A stretch of 60,955 nucleotides of DNA, taken from a virus. The notes beneath the pieces are model-generated. The model was not told where the DNA came from. It ran no database searches and saw only the letters and a program-made list of their open reading frames with translations. The stretch spans positions 1 to 60,955 of IMG/VR virus record IMGVR_UViG_3300042465_004842; one strand, written 5' to 3'. Below are positions 47,796 to 55,694 of this stretch, piece after piece (positions within the stretch are counted from its first letter, which is position 1; every line of letters starts with the position of its first letter). The position numbers and the translations under genes are program-made.

Positions 47796-48713
47796 ATGGC
47801 TATTTCTCGTTCACAACTAGTTAAAGAACTAGAGCCCGGCCTGAACGCTTTGTTCGGCATGGAATATCGTCGCTACGAAAACGAACACACCCAGATCTTC
47901 TCAGTTGAGACTTCTGATCGTGCGTTTGAAGAAGAAGTGATGTTGACGGGCTTTAATGAAGCCCCAACCAAAAATGAAGGTGCTGGCGTTCAGTACGATA
48001 CCGCTTTGGAATCGTTCACCGCTCGTTACACTCATGAAACTATCGCTTTGGCGTTTGCTCTGACCGAAGAAGCTATCGAAGATAACCTCTACGATAGTCT
48101 GTCTAAGCGTTACACACGCGCCCTTGCTCGTTCGATTCAGTACACCAAGCAAGTTAAAGCAGCTTCGGTATTGAACAATGCGTTTAATACTGGTGGTTCT
48201 TACAACGGTGGTGACGGCGTGTCTCTGTGCAACAGCGCACACCCAACCGCACTTGGTCCTAACTTCAGCAATACTCCTGCTGTAGCTGCCGACTTGAATG
48301 AAACCTCGCTTGAGCAAGGTATTATTGATGTCGCTGGTTACACTGACGAACGTGGCTTGAAGGTAGCTGTATCCGTTGTGAAAATGATTATTCCTTCACA
48401 ACTGCAGTTTACGGCAGAGCGTTTGATGAAATCTACTCTACGTACTGCAACTGCGGATAATGACATCAACGCAATCCGTTCGATGGGCATGGTTCCACAG
48501 GGTTATTCGGTTAATCACTTCCTGACAGATCCAGATGCTTGGTTCTTGATGACTGATGCACCTAACGGCTTGAAGATGTTCCAGCGTTCGCCACTCAAGA
48601 CTGCCTTTGAAGGTGATTTTGATACTGGCAACGTGCGCTACAAGGCACGTGAGCGTTACAGCTTCGGCTGGTCTGATCCTCGTGGAATTTACGGTTCAAC
48701 AGGCGCAGCGTAA
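47796..48713 (+). CDS. Major capsid protein
   Basis: 305 residues. The N terminus (ISRSQLVKELEPGLNALFGM) is followed by EEEVMLTGFNEAPTKNEGAG and a region like the HK97-fold A-domain and spine helix (YTHETIALAFALTEEAIEDN, then YTKQVKAASVLNNAF). Next come LCNSAHPTALGPNFSNT and, at the end, AWFLMTDAPNGLKMFQRSPL. These blocks fit the Mu gpT-like capsid group. A terminator follows eight bases after the stop, which should keep its expression high relative to downstream genes. Confidence 0.88.
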   Translation: MAISRSQLVKELEPGLNALFGMEYRRYENEHTQIFSVETSDRAFEEEVMLTGFNEAPTKNEGAGVQYDTALESFTARYTHETIALAFALTEEAIEDNLYDSLSKRYTRALARSIQYTKQVKAASVLNNAFNTGGSYNGGDGVSLCNSAHPTALGPNFSNTPAVAADLNETSLEQGIIDVAGYTDERGLKVAVSVVKMIIPSQLQFTAERLMKSTLRTATADNDINAIRSMGMVPQGYSVNHFLTDPDAWFLMTDAPNGLKMFQRSPLKTAFEGDFDTGNVRYKARERYSFGWSDPRGIYGSTGAA

Positions 48714-48720
48714 TGTAAGA

Positions 48721-48745
48721 AAAGGGAGCTTCGGCTCCCTTTTTT
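48721..48745 (+). terminator. Strong terminator after the capsid gene
   Basis: AAAGGGAGC (48721-48729), loop TTCG, GCTCCCTTT (48734-48742) and six Ts (48740-48745). UUCG tetraloop and U run make this a textbook Rho-independent terminator. Confidence 0.93.
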
Positions 48746-48760
48746 ATTTGGTCAAAATGT

Positions 48761-48851
48761 TTGCTTTTTGTTCTTTTTATGCTATAAACATATTATTCCG
48801 GGAACCCCGGTATGTCGAACAGTCCCGGCTGACTTCATGCAGATCGACATA
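48761..48851 (+). promoter_or_regulatory. Promoter and 5' hairpin of the downstream virion operon
   Basis: TTGCTT (48761-48766), 16 bases, TATAAA (48783-48788). An arm TATGTCGA (48811-48818) pairs with TCGACATA (48844-48851), and CCGGG/CCCGG elements lie inside and before it, so the transcript begins with a long stem. The ATG of the next gene is at 48875. Confidence 0.55.
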
Positions 48852-48874
48852 CTTACAAGCATGAGGAAAATGAC

Positions 48875-49297
48875 ATGGCACGTTCTACCTTTTCGGGCCC
48901 AGTAGTCTCGAACAACGGCTTTATCGCTGGGCATCAAATTACCACAACAGACAACGCAATTCCCGCTACAGCTGTAGCTACAGCGGCGCAAGTTGCTACT
49001 GGCTACATCACTACTACTTCAGCAGCAACTACCACTATTACCCTGCCAACAGGTACTCTTTTAGGTGGCCTTATTGGTGCAACTCGTGGTACTTCATTTG
49101 ATTTATATGTTGATAACACGGCTGGTGCTAGTGTCGTAACTATTGCGGTAGCTACAAATGGCATTTTGTCCAGCGCAGCGGCTGATACGCCCGGTAGCTT
49201 TGGTGATTTGACCATTGCAGCGGGTGCTACGGGTCTTGCTCGTTTCACCATTATGTTCTCTAGTCCAACGGCATACGTATTTACTCGTACAGCCTAA
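48875..49297 (+). CDS. Small beta-rich virion protein
   Basis: 140 residues, high in Thr, Ala and Gly: FSGPVVSNNGFIAGHQITTT, ITLPTGTLLGGLIGATRGTS, VTIAVATNGILSSAA. A surface-type beta protein such as a head fibre or decoration protein. GAGGAAAA precedes the ATG. It follows the capsid terminator and new promoter. The call rests on composition and position. Confidence 0.6.
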   Translation: MARSTFSGPVVSNNGFIAGHQITTTDNAIPATAVATAAQVATGYITTTSAATTTITLPTGTLLGGLIGATRGTSFDLYVDNTAGASVVTIAVATNGILSSAAADTPGSFGDLTIAAGATGLARFTIMFSSPTAYVFTRTA

Positions 49298-49309
49298 TAG
49301 GAGGCTGTT

Positions 49310-49588
49310 ATGGGATTTGCAAGTGATGTCAAGAGCACTAGATTAGCGGCTAGTGGCGCTATTTTTGCTGGTCGCTCCCGTGTAAGAGGTATTTACATAG
49401 TTCCCGGCGTAGCGGCAGGCTCCGTTGTTGTCAACAATGGCAACGGCGGAACTGCGGTATGCACTATTGATACGGCTGCGTCAGGCACGACTACTTATAT
49501 TCATCTTCCCGAAGACGGTATTTTATGTGAGAACGGCTCTTACGCTGTGCTTACAGGCGTTACTGCAGCCACCTTCTTCTATGCGTAA
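49310..49588 (+). CDS. Small beta-rich virion protein 2
   Basis: 92 residues: GFASDVKSTRLAASGAIFAG, RSRVRGIYIVPGVAAGSVVV, HLPEDGILCENGSYAVLTGV. Short Gly/Ala-rich beta protein with a G-V-x-x-G core, of the kind found repeatedly downstream of capsid genes in aquatic phages. GGAGG precedes the ATG. Probably a minor head component. Confidence 0.62.
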   Translation: MGFASDVKSTRLAASGAIFAGRSRVRGIYIVPGVAAGSVVVNNGNGGTAVCTIDTAASGTTTYIHLPEDGILCENGSYAVLTGVTAATFFYA

Positions 49589-49598
49589 GGATACGAAA

Positions 49599-49793
49599 AT
49601 GAAAAATATGCATAAAATGCCTAATGGCAAAATGATGAAGGATTCGGACATGGAGTATGGTGGCGAATCAGAAAAGATGGAAAAAATGGAATATAAGATG
49701 GGCGGCGGCTATATGAAAAAAATGGCTAAAGGCGGCTCAGTAACTCCTCGTGGTTGCGGGCAAGCTAAGAACAAGCCCTGCAAGATATGCTGA
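49599..49793 (+). CDS. Met/Lys-rich small protein with Cys-rich tail
   Basis: 64 residues from the ATG at 49599 (longer frames run into the previous gene). KNMHKMPNGKMMKDSDMEYG and MEKMEYKMGGGYMKKMAKGG are Met/Lys-rich; the tail VTPRGCGQAKNKPCKIC has three Cys. The ending is close to R-G-T-G-A-A-R-T-Q-K-A-R-I-C of the gene at 50027, so the two share a C-terminal tag. Function unknown. Confidence 0.65.
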   Translation: MKNMHKMPNGKMMKDSDMEYGGESEKMEKMEYKMGGGYMKKMAKGGSVTPRGCGQAKNKPCKIC

Positions 49794-49794
49794 C

Positions 49795-50037
49795 ATGGAG
49801 TTAATGCTTTGGAACATTCTACTTTCTGTTCTCATGACCATTTTTGGGTGGGTATTAAAAGAGAAATCTGATGAGTTGAATCGTATTCAAATTCTCTTGA
49901 ATAGAACAAGAGAAGAAGTAGCAAAAGAATACGTGACAAAAACTGAGGTCCATGCCGATATTAATCGTGTGCTGGATAGATTAGATCGTCTGGATGAAAA
50001 ATTAGATAGGTTAATGGGAGTTAGACATGCCAGCTAA
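49795..50037 (+). CDS. Membrane-anchored coiled-coil protein
   Basis: 80 residues from 49795. A transmembrane helix (MLWNILLSVLMTIFGWVL) is followed by a coiled coil (KSDELNRIQILLNRTREEVA, then INRVLDRLDRLDEKLDRLMG). N-terminal anchor plus periplasmic or cytoplasmic coil resembles i-spanins and small holin partners. It sits in the virion operon, away from the lysis genes. Function unknown. Confidence 0.62.
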   Translation: MELMLWNILLSVLMTIFGWVLKEKSDELNRIQILLNRTREEVAKEYVTKTEVHADINRVLDRLDRLDEKLDRLMGVRHAS

Positions 50038-50344
50038 AAGTGCCAAGCAAAAAAAGCTAATGGATGCGGCTGCGCATAGTCCAGCTTTTGCTAAGAAAGT
50101 GGGTATTCCTTCTAAGGTAGCTAAGAAATTTAGCCGCACAAGTAAGGGCATGGAGTTTAAAAATGGCGGTATTTCTCGTGTAGGTAGAGCCGTTACTCCT
50201 AGTCGCCGTGACCCAGATATTGGAAAGATGATCAAAGAAGTAAAAGTTGAGAAAGATTCAACGATTATGGAATACGCTAGTGGTGGCGAGGTTGTCGTAA
50301 GGGGCACAGGCGCTGCACGTACTCAAAAAGCACGTATTTGTTAA
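50027..50344 (+). CDS. Conserved small basic protein (MPAKSxxQ type)
   Basis: 105 residues. PAKSAKQKKLMDAAAHSPAF then KKVGIPSKVAKKFSRTSKGM are the hallmark of a small family widespread in phages, related in pattern to DUF3008. The tail EVVVRGTGAARTQKARIC resembles the end of the gene at 49599. Overlaps the previous gene by 11 bases. Often near head or tail genes; function unknown. Confidence 0.75.
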   Translation: MPAKSAKQKKLMDAAAHSPAFAKKVGIPSKVAKKFSRTSKGMEFKNGGISRVGRAVTPSRRDPDIGKMIKEVKVEKDSTIMEYASGGEVVVRGTGAARTQKARIC

Positions 50345-50354
50345 AGGAAAAATC

Positions 50355-50801
50355 ATGGCCTTTCTAAAAAAAGTAGCAAGAGCGGTTGCGTCAGGTAGCC
50401 CAGTAGCGGCTGGAAAATCGTCTGGAATGTTTGGCGGAGCACTTAAAAAAGCTATGCCAAAAATTAAAGAAGCAATAGCTAGTGGTGCAGCAGCACCAGC
50501 GGCAGCAGCGAAAGGCCGTGGTCGTTCGGGTTTAGGTGGGATGCTGTCTGGCTCCTACACTGCAACGGCTAAAGCAGGAGCAGCTAATCCTAGAGGCGCA
50601 GGGAGTGGCTTGATGGGTGGTGCAATTAAACAAGCTATGGCGAAACGTGGCATGGGCCTTAAAAACGGCGGCATGGCAGAAGATAAAGCTGGTCGCGCCT
50701 TAGGTAAAAAGACAGCAGACTCAATGGGCCGTGCTATGGCTAAAGCCCCGATGAAGAAAAATATGGGTGGTATGGCTAAAAAATCGTCTAAGAAATGCTA
50801 A
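50355..50801 (+). CDS. Very basic Gly/Ala/Lys-rich virion protein
   Basis: 148 residues, with KKVARAVASGSPVAAGKSSG, FGGALKKAMPKIKEAIASGA and a Lys/Met/Gly-rich end (KNMGGMAKKSSKKC). Low complexity, no folded core apparent, strongly positive charge. It could condense or contact DNA inside the head. AAGGAAAAA precedes the ATG. Ends in Cys like several neighbours. Confidence 0.6.
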   Translation: MAFLKKVARAVASGSPVAAGKSSGMFGGALKKAMPKIKEAIASGAAAPAAAAKGRGRSGLGGMLSGSYTATAKAGAANPRGAGSGLMGGAIKQAMAKRGMGLKNGGMAEDKAGRALGKKTADSMGRAMAKAPMKKNMGGMAKKSSKKC

Positions 50802-50807
50802 TAAGAC

Positions 50808-51482
50808 ATGACCACATCCGGTACAGCAACATTCAATCTTGATATTGATGATCTCATTGCCGAGGCGTTTGAACGCTGCGGCCTTGAGACGCGTACCGGG
50901 TATGATCTTCTGACAGCAAGACGTTCGTTAAATCTTTTGTTTGCTGATTGGGCAAACAGGGGTTTAAATCTGTGGACCATTGAGCAACGTCAGACAACAA
51001 TGGTGCTAGGGCAATTTGAATACACATTGCCAGCAGATACAGTAAATGTATTGTCTGCTGTTATACGTACCAATTCAGGAACCACTAATCAACAGGATAT
51101 AAGTATTGACCGTATTAGTCGTGCGGAATACTTGAATTTACCTGACAAATATACGCAGTCGCGTCCTGCGCAGTATTACGTCGAACGTACAATATCCCCT
51201 AAGCTGTATGTGTATCCTGCGCCTGATTCGTCGCAGCCGTATATCTTCCGCTACTATGCGATTCGTCGTATTGAGGATGTAGGGGCGTATACGAACACAA
51301 CAGATATTGTTTTTAGATTTTATCCATGCATGGCAGCGGGATTAGCTTATTACATCGCACTTAAAAAAGCTCCTGATCGCGTGGTTATGTTAAAGCAGTT
51401 TTATGAAGAAGAATTTCAACGTGCTGCACAGGAAGATAGAGATATTGCGAGTGTGTATTTGGTTCCAGACATGGGTAACTAG
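50808..51482 (+). CDS. Head-tail connector, P22 gp4-like
   Basis: 224 residues. DIDDLIAEAFERCGLETRTG then ARRSLNLLFADWANRGLNLW are typical of the P22 tail accessory factor gp4 family. FEYTLPADTVNVLSAVIRT and YVYPAPDSSQPYIFRYYAIR are later blocks. The portal, gp4 and gp10 sort of P22 tail machine would be completed by this protein, which binds the portal after packaging. The ribosome site is weak. Followed by the adaptor gene at 51820. Confidence 0.78.
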   Translation: MTTSGTATFNLDIDDLIAEAFERCGLETRTGYDLLTARRSLNLLFADWANRGLNLWTIEQRQTTMVLGQFEYTLPADTVNVLSAVIRTNSGTTNQQDISIDRISRAEYLNLPDKYTQSRPAQYYVERTISPKLYVYPAPDSSQPYIFRYYAIRRIEDVGAYTNTTDIVFRFYPCMAAGLAYYIALKKAPDRVVMLKQFYEEEFQRAAQEDRDIASVYLVPDMGN

Positions 51483-51490
51483 GAACTATT

Positions 51491-51823
51491 ATGGGTGGTT
51501 ATGCGTCAGGCAAGTATTCCATAGCCATATGTGACAGATGTGGTCAGCAATATAAGTATTTGGAATTAAAAAAGGAATGGACAGGGTTTAAGGTTTGTCC
51601 GGAGTGCTACGAACCAAAGCACCCACAACTTTTACCTAAGAGGACATTGAATGAGCCGCAGGCAATATATCAGCCGCGCCCTCAAGGTCCTACAGAAGTA
51701 AACGTATTCGTTGGAGGCCCGGGGCCATCTACATTTGAAAGTGTTGGTATGCAACCCACAGCGTTAACTCCGCCATTAGTTGGACTTTTTGCACTAGGAA
51801 CCGTTACGGTAGTGATTACATGA
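51491..51823 (+). CDS. Zinc-ribbon virion-operon protein
   Basis: 110 residues. ICDRCGQQYKYLELKKEWTG and KVCPECYEPKHPQLLP give C-x2-C ... C-x2-C, a zinc ribbon. A Pro-rich middle and a hydrophobic end (LTPPLVGLFALGTVTVVIT) follow. This R-C-G-x-x-Y-x-x-x-E-L-x-x-E-W block is frequent between connector genes in aquatic phages. Function unknown. ATGA overlap with the next gene. Confidence 0.75.
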   Translation: MGGYASGKYSIAICDRCGQQYKYLELKKEWTGFKVCPECYEPKHPQLLPKRTLNEPQAIYQPRPQGPTEVNVFVGGPGPSTFESVGMQPTALTPPLVGLFALGTVTVVIT

Positions 51824-52479
51824 ACTATGCCGAACTAACTGCTGCGATTGAGGACTACACTGAAAATAGTTTTACTTCGGTGGAATTAGCTACTTTTGTG
51901 GATCAAGCAGAACAGCGTATTTACAATACGGTTCAACTAGCTGCTCTTCGCAAAAACGTAGAAGGTCTGCTTACTTCTGGTAATAAGTACCTTAGTTGCC
52001 CATCTGATTTCCTCTCCGTATTTTCTATTGCTGTAGTCAATAGCAGTGGGGAGTATGTGTATCTGCTGGATAAAGATGTCAACTACATTAGGGCGATGTA
52101 CCCATCACCTACAGCTACTGGTCTTCCAAAGTACTATGCAATTTTTGGCCCGACTACGTCTAATGGATCTATAACTAATGAGCTGTCATTGATTTTGGGC
52201 CCAATGCCTGATTCAAACTATACGACAGAACTTCATTATTATTACTACCCTCAATCTATTGTTACCGCAGGTACTTCATGGCTAGGTGATAACTACGATC
52301 CAGCATTGCTATATGGCTCATTAGTTGAAGCTTATATCTTCATGAAGGGCGAACAAGATATGATGGCGTATTACGAAAAGAAATTCCAAGATGCGCTTAT
52401 GCAGCTTAAACGTCTGGGCGATGGCCTTGAGCGTGGTGATGCATACCGTGATGGTCAAGTTAAATATAAGGTTTCGTAA
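51820..52479 (+). CDS. Phage adaptor / tail-completion protein
   Basis: 219 residues. YAELTAAIEDYTENSFTSVE and TFVDQAEQRIYNTVQLAAL are the opening blocks of the phage adaptor family; YLSCPSDFLSVFSIAVVNSS and LHYYYYPQSIVTAGTSWLGD follow, and the end is helical (YYEKKFQDALMQLKRLGD). Similar in role to gp4 above it, and the two may form a ring below the portal. ATGA overlap upstream, TAATG overlap downstream. Confidence 0.75.
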   Translation: MNYAELTAAIEDYTENSFTSVELATFVDQAEQRIYNTVQLAALRKNVEGLLTSGNKYLSCPSDFLSVFSIAVVNSSGEYVYLLDKDVNYIRAMYPSPTATGLPKYYAIFGPTTSNGSITNELSLILGPMPDSNYTTELHYYYYPQSIVTAGTSWLGDNYDPALLYGSLVEAYIFMKGEQDMMAYYEKKFQDALMQLKRLGDGLERGDAYRDGQVKYKVS

Positions 52480-52901
52480 TGGCAATTACGCAAGCATTTG
52501 CTAATAGTTTTAAATCTCAGGTCTTGCAGGGAGATCAGGATTTAACAGCAGATACGCTTAAAATGGCGCTGTACACAAGCTCCGCTTCATTAGGGGCAAG
52601 CACTACTGCTTACGCTACTACGAATGAGGTAACGGGCACTGGGTATACAGCGGGTGGAAATACGATTAGTGGTGTGACAATAGCTACATCGGCTTCTGGG
52701 GTAGTTTATTTAAGCTTTAATACGGTGTCTTGGCCCGGATCGACGTTTACAGCTAGGGGTGCACTTATTTATAACAGCACTAGAAGTAATTCGGCTGTGG
52801 CAGTATTGGACTTTGGGATGGATCAGACTTGCAGTAACCAGATCTTTGCGGTTACGCTTCCACCAAATAATTTTAGTTCTGCGATATTTCGTTTTTCATA
52901 A
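52479..52901 (+). CDS. Tail structural protein, paralogue A
   Basis: 140 residues. ITQAFANSFKSQVLQGDQDL then DTLKMALYTSSASLGASTTA, EVTGTGYTAGGNTISGVTIA and FTARGALIYNSTRSNSAVAV. Paralogous to the gene at 53196 (same F-K-x-x-L/I, A-L-x, G-Y-T-x-G-G-N-T and G-A-x-I-Y-N positions). A compact beta-sandwich is likely. Probably a tail or baseplate-like component. Overlaps the adaptor stop by one base. Confidence 0.7.
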   Translation: MAITQAFANSFKSQVLQGDQDLTADTLKMALYTSSASLGASTTAYATTNEVTGTGYTAGGNTISGVTIATSASGVVYLSFNTVSWPGSTFTARGALIYNSTRSNSAVAVLDFGMDQTCSNQIFAVTLPPNNFSSAIFRFS

Positions 52902-52909
52902 GGTTAGTT

Positions 52910-53194
52910 ATGTTTACTAGTGGAGGCGCACTCTTAGGACAGATTACTGCAATATCGGTATCTGGACGTGGATTTACGCCTGAAGAAGTAGCAGAAATGG
53001 CCTTGGATAAGATTATTTATATCGGAGAAAGCTCCCATCCAGCCCTTCGCGATCAAGCAGAGGCTTTTAGGGATCAGATTCGTACAGTATTGGTGAAATA
53101 CATGAGACAAGCAGTTGTTTCTCACAATACTACGCTTGCAAACAAGCTTCGCGATGCTGGGCATCCTGAGCTAATTAAACTTTTGGAGAATTAA
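52910..53194 (+). CDS. Small conserved helical protein
   Basis: 94 residues. FTPEEVAEMALDKIIYIGES followed by FRDQIRTVLVKYMRQAVVSH and LANKLRDAGHPELIKLLEN. The E-E-V-A-E-M-A and I-Y-I-G-E-x blocks are common in small proteins next to tail genes in aquatic phages. Placed exactly between two paralogous tail genes. Function unknown. Confidence 0.72.
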   Translation: MFTSGGALLGQITAISVSGRGFTPEEVAEMALDKIIYIGESSHPALRDQAEAFRDQIRTVLVKYMRQAVVSHNTTLANKLRDAGHPELIKLLEN

Positions 53195-53195
53195 A

Positions 53196-53660
53196 ATGGC
53201 TATTAGCGTAACCACAGCAATGCCTACGTCCTTTAAAGTAGAGATACTTAAAGCCGTACACAATTTCACAGCTTCTACTGGCAATACTTTTAAGATTGCT
53301 TTGATGAAAGCAACTGCGGCTGGTTCAGGCACGTATGGTGCAGCAACTACTAGCTATACAGACTTGACAGGTAACTCTGATGAGGTTGCTAGTGGTAGTG
53401 GCTATACCACAGGCGGTAATACACTTGTTTCAGTTACTCCTGTGGCGAGTAGCACCACAGCCGTATGTGACTTTGATAATACAACATGGTCTGCAGCTAC
53501 GTTTACTAGCTGTGGCGCTATTATTTATAACGATACAGCAGCAGGTGATCCAGCTTGTGCTGTGTTGAGCTTTGGTGGTGATCAGCAAGTAAGCTCGGGA
53601 GATTTTCAGATTCAATTCCCCGCTCCTGTTGCAGCTACTGCAATCATCCGTATTGCTTAA
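53196..53660 (+). CDS. Tail structural protein, paralogue B
   Basis: 154 residues. MPTSFKVEILKAVHNFTAST, NTFKIALMKATAAGSGTYGA, SGSGYTTGGNTLVSVTPVAS and FTSCGAIIYNDTAAGDPACA correspond block by block to the gene at 52479. GGAGAA precedes the ATG. The two likely come from an old duplication that now flanks a third gene. Confidence 0.7.
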   Translation: MAISVTTAMPTSFKVEILKAVHNFTASTGNTFKIALMKATAAGSGTYGAATTSYTDLTGNSDEVASGSGYTTGGNTLVSVTPVASSTTAVCDFDNTTWSAATFTSCGAIIYNDTAAGDPACAVLSFGGDQQVSSGDFQIQFPAPVAATAIIRIA

Positions 53661-53672
53661 TAGGAAGAGAAT

Positions 53673-54431
53673 GTGCCGAACCTCGTTAAATCGTGGGGTG
53701 AAGGAGCGTGGAGTGACGCTACATGGGGCGGTATCCCTGCTTCCAACACGGTTGGCTGGGGTTCAGGCACATGGGGACAAAATGCGTGGGGCGGTATTGT
53801 TGAAGCCGTTATCCCTACGGGTGTCGAAGGAACAGGTAGTGTAGGAAGTATTTATCCGGTTGTTTCTGCTAATCCTGTAGGGGTTGTAGGAACCGGATCA
53901 ATTGGAACAGTAGTTATACCGCAGCAGGTTGTTTTAACGCCTACTGGGGTACAAGGAACAGGCGCAATCGGTTCCCCTACGTTCTTCTTTGGGGTAGTGT
54001 TTACGCCAAATGGCGTTTCAGGCACAGGCGCAGTAAATGATGCGACAGTAAGTACATCGCCAACGGTTTCGGTTACTGGCGTACAGGGCACGGGTTCAAT
54101 AGGAACTGTATTTGTACCGATTAACGCGGTTGGTGTGCAGGGAACAGGTTCAGTTGGGACTGTTACTACAGTATACGAAGAAATAGTTGTAGTAACTGGA
54201 GTAGAAGGTGTTTCTGCAGTTGGTGGAGTTGGCGTGTCAACTGGAGAAACAGTTCTTCCAGTTGGCATAGCAGCAATTGGCAGCATTGGTACACCTTCGG
54301 TAAGTTATAATCATATTGAAAATGTAATTGGTGTTGCTGGGACGGGAGCGGTAGGAACAGTCCTCATTCGTAAGTGGTCCGTGGTCAACGATTATCAAGA
54401 TCCTAACTGGGTCCTGATCCAAGTAGCATAA
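53673..54431 (+). CDS. Repeat-containing virion protein, GTG start
   Basis: 252 residues. The start is GTG at 53673, after AGGAAG; the ATG two bases earlier is in another frame. Residues 1-40 have Trp-rich repeats (WGEGAWSDATWGGIPASN, WGSGTWGQNAWGG). From about 50 there are eight copies of a roughly 20-residue unit with core GV-x-G-T-G-S-I-G-T. Two short repeat types in one protein suggest an extended fibre or a tail-tip part. Confidence 0.68.
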   Translation: MPNLVKSWGEGAWSDATWGGIPASNTVGWGSGTWGQNAWGGIVEAVIPTGVEGTGSVGSIYPVVSANPVGVVGTGSIGTVVIPQQVVLTPTGVQGTGAIGSPTFFFGVVFTPNGVSGTGAVNDATVSTSPTVSVTGVQGTGSIGTVFVPINAVGVQGTGSVGTVTTVYEEIVVVTGVEGVSAVGGVGVSTGETVLPVGIAAIGSIGTPSVSYNHIENVIGVAGTGAVGTVLIRKWSVVNDYQDPNWVLIQVA

Positions 54432-54440
54432 GGAACTAAT

Positions 54441-55271
54441 ATGGCAAGTACATACAGCAATCTAAAAATCGAACTGATCACTACGGGTGAGCAGGCGGGT
54501 ACGTGGGGAGCCACTACAAACACTAATCTGGGGACGGCGCTTGAAGAAGCGATCACAGGTACTGTGGATGTATCGTTTTCCAGTGCCGATGTCACACTAA
54601 CGCTTACCGATACTAACGCGACACAAACTGCCCGTAATCTGCGTTTAAACCTAACAGGTACGTCTGGCGGTGCAAGGAACTTAATCGTTCCAGCAATCGA
54701 AAAGTTATACATTGTAAATAACGGTTTGGCAGATGCGGTAACTGTTAAGAACTCGACAGGCACAGGCATAGCGGTTCCGGCAGGCAAAACAATGCTTGTC
54801 TTTAATAACGCAACAAACGTCGTCGATGTAACAACCTATTTATCCTCTTTAACCCTAGGTACTGCCCTGCCTGTAGCTTCTGGTGGTAGCGGTGCAGCGA
54901 CACTAACAGGGGTGTTAAAGGGCAACGGCACATCAGCCTTTACCGCAGCTACTGCTGGTACTGACTTTGTTGCTCCCGGTGGTGCGTTAGGCACTCCAAG
55001 CTCAGGCACATTAACCAATACAACTGGCTTACCACTTACTACTGGCGTAACGGGTACGTTGCCAATAGCTAATGGCGGCACGAACGCAACAGCGGCTCCT
55101 ACGGCGGGTGGTGTGCCTTATGGAACTGGTACTGCATATGCGTTTACTGCTGCTGGTACTGCGGGTTATGTATTAACAAGTAACGGTGCAAGCGCACCCA
55201 CATGGGCTGCGGCATCAGGCGGCATCACCACAGGTAAATCCATCGCTATGGCGATGATCTTCGGATTCTAA
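54441..55271 (+). CDS. Putative tail fibre protein
   Basis: 276 residues. ASTYSNLKIELITTGEQAGT and WGATTNTNLGTALEEAITGT begin a family of fibre proteins that continues with beta-rich Thr/Gly sequence, including LPVASGGSGAATLTGVLKGN and PIANGGTNATAAPTAGGVPY repeats seen in many phage fibres. Fibre-shaft like. AAGGAA before the ATG. Confidence 0.72.
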   Translation: MASTYSNLKIELITTGEQAGTWGATTNTNLGTALEEAITGTVDVSFSSADVTLTLTDTNATQTARNLRLNLTGTSGGARNLIVPAIEKLYIVNNGLADAVTVKNSTGTGIAVPAGKTMLVFNNATNVVDVTTYLSSLTLGTALPVASGGSGAATLTGVLKGNGTSAFTAATAGTDFVAPGGALGTPSSGTLTNTTGLPLTTGVTGTLPIANGGTNATAAPTAGGVPYGTGTAYAFTAAGTAGYVLTSNGASAPTWAAASGGITTGKSIAMAMIFGF

Positions 55272-55283
55272 GGAGTTATTTAA

Positions 55284-55682
55284 ATGGCAAACCCAAATAT
55301 TGTTAACGTAACTACCATTTATGGTAAGACTACGTACCTCACCCCATCCGGTACTTCTGCGGTGGTTCTGTTACCTAACGCTGCTTCGTCTGGCAAGGTC
55401 TTAAAGATCAATCAGATTGTTGCGGCTAACGTGAACGGTTCCGCTGCTGTAGATACTACGGTGTCTATTTACTCAAACGGCGCGGTTGCTCAAGGCTCTG
55501 CACCATCGGGCGGTACTGCGTATCCAATCGTAAGTACAGTCTCTGTACCTGCGGATGCTTCGTTAATCGTTACGGATAAAACCACTGCGATTTACTTAGA
55601 AGAAGGCAACAGCATTTCTGTAACTTCTGGTACAGCTAGTGGGATTACCTACTCAATAAGCTACGAAGACATATCGTCTTAA
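55284..55682 (+). CDS. Small beta-rich tail-associated protein
   Basis: 132 residues: PNIVNVTTIYGKTTYLTPSG, KVLKINQIVAANVNGSAAVD, VPADASLIVTDKTTAIYLEE. A compact beta protein with the V-T-x-I-Y-G-K-T-x-x-L-T-P pattern of a family found beside glycine-rich adhesins in cyanophages. Good AAGGAG site. Likely a fibre attachment or tip protein. Confidence 0.65.
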   Translation: MANPNIVNVTTIYGKTTYLTPSGTSAVVLLPNAASSGKVLKINQIVAANVNGSAAVDTTVSIYSNGAVAQGSAPSGGTAYPIVSTVSVPADASLIVTDKTTAIYLEEGNSISVTSGTASGITYSISYEDISS

Positions 55683-55694
55683 TAAGGGGTTGCT

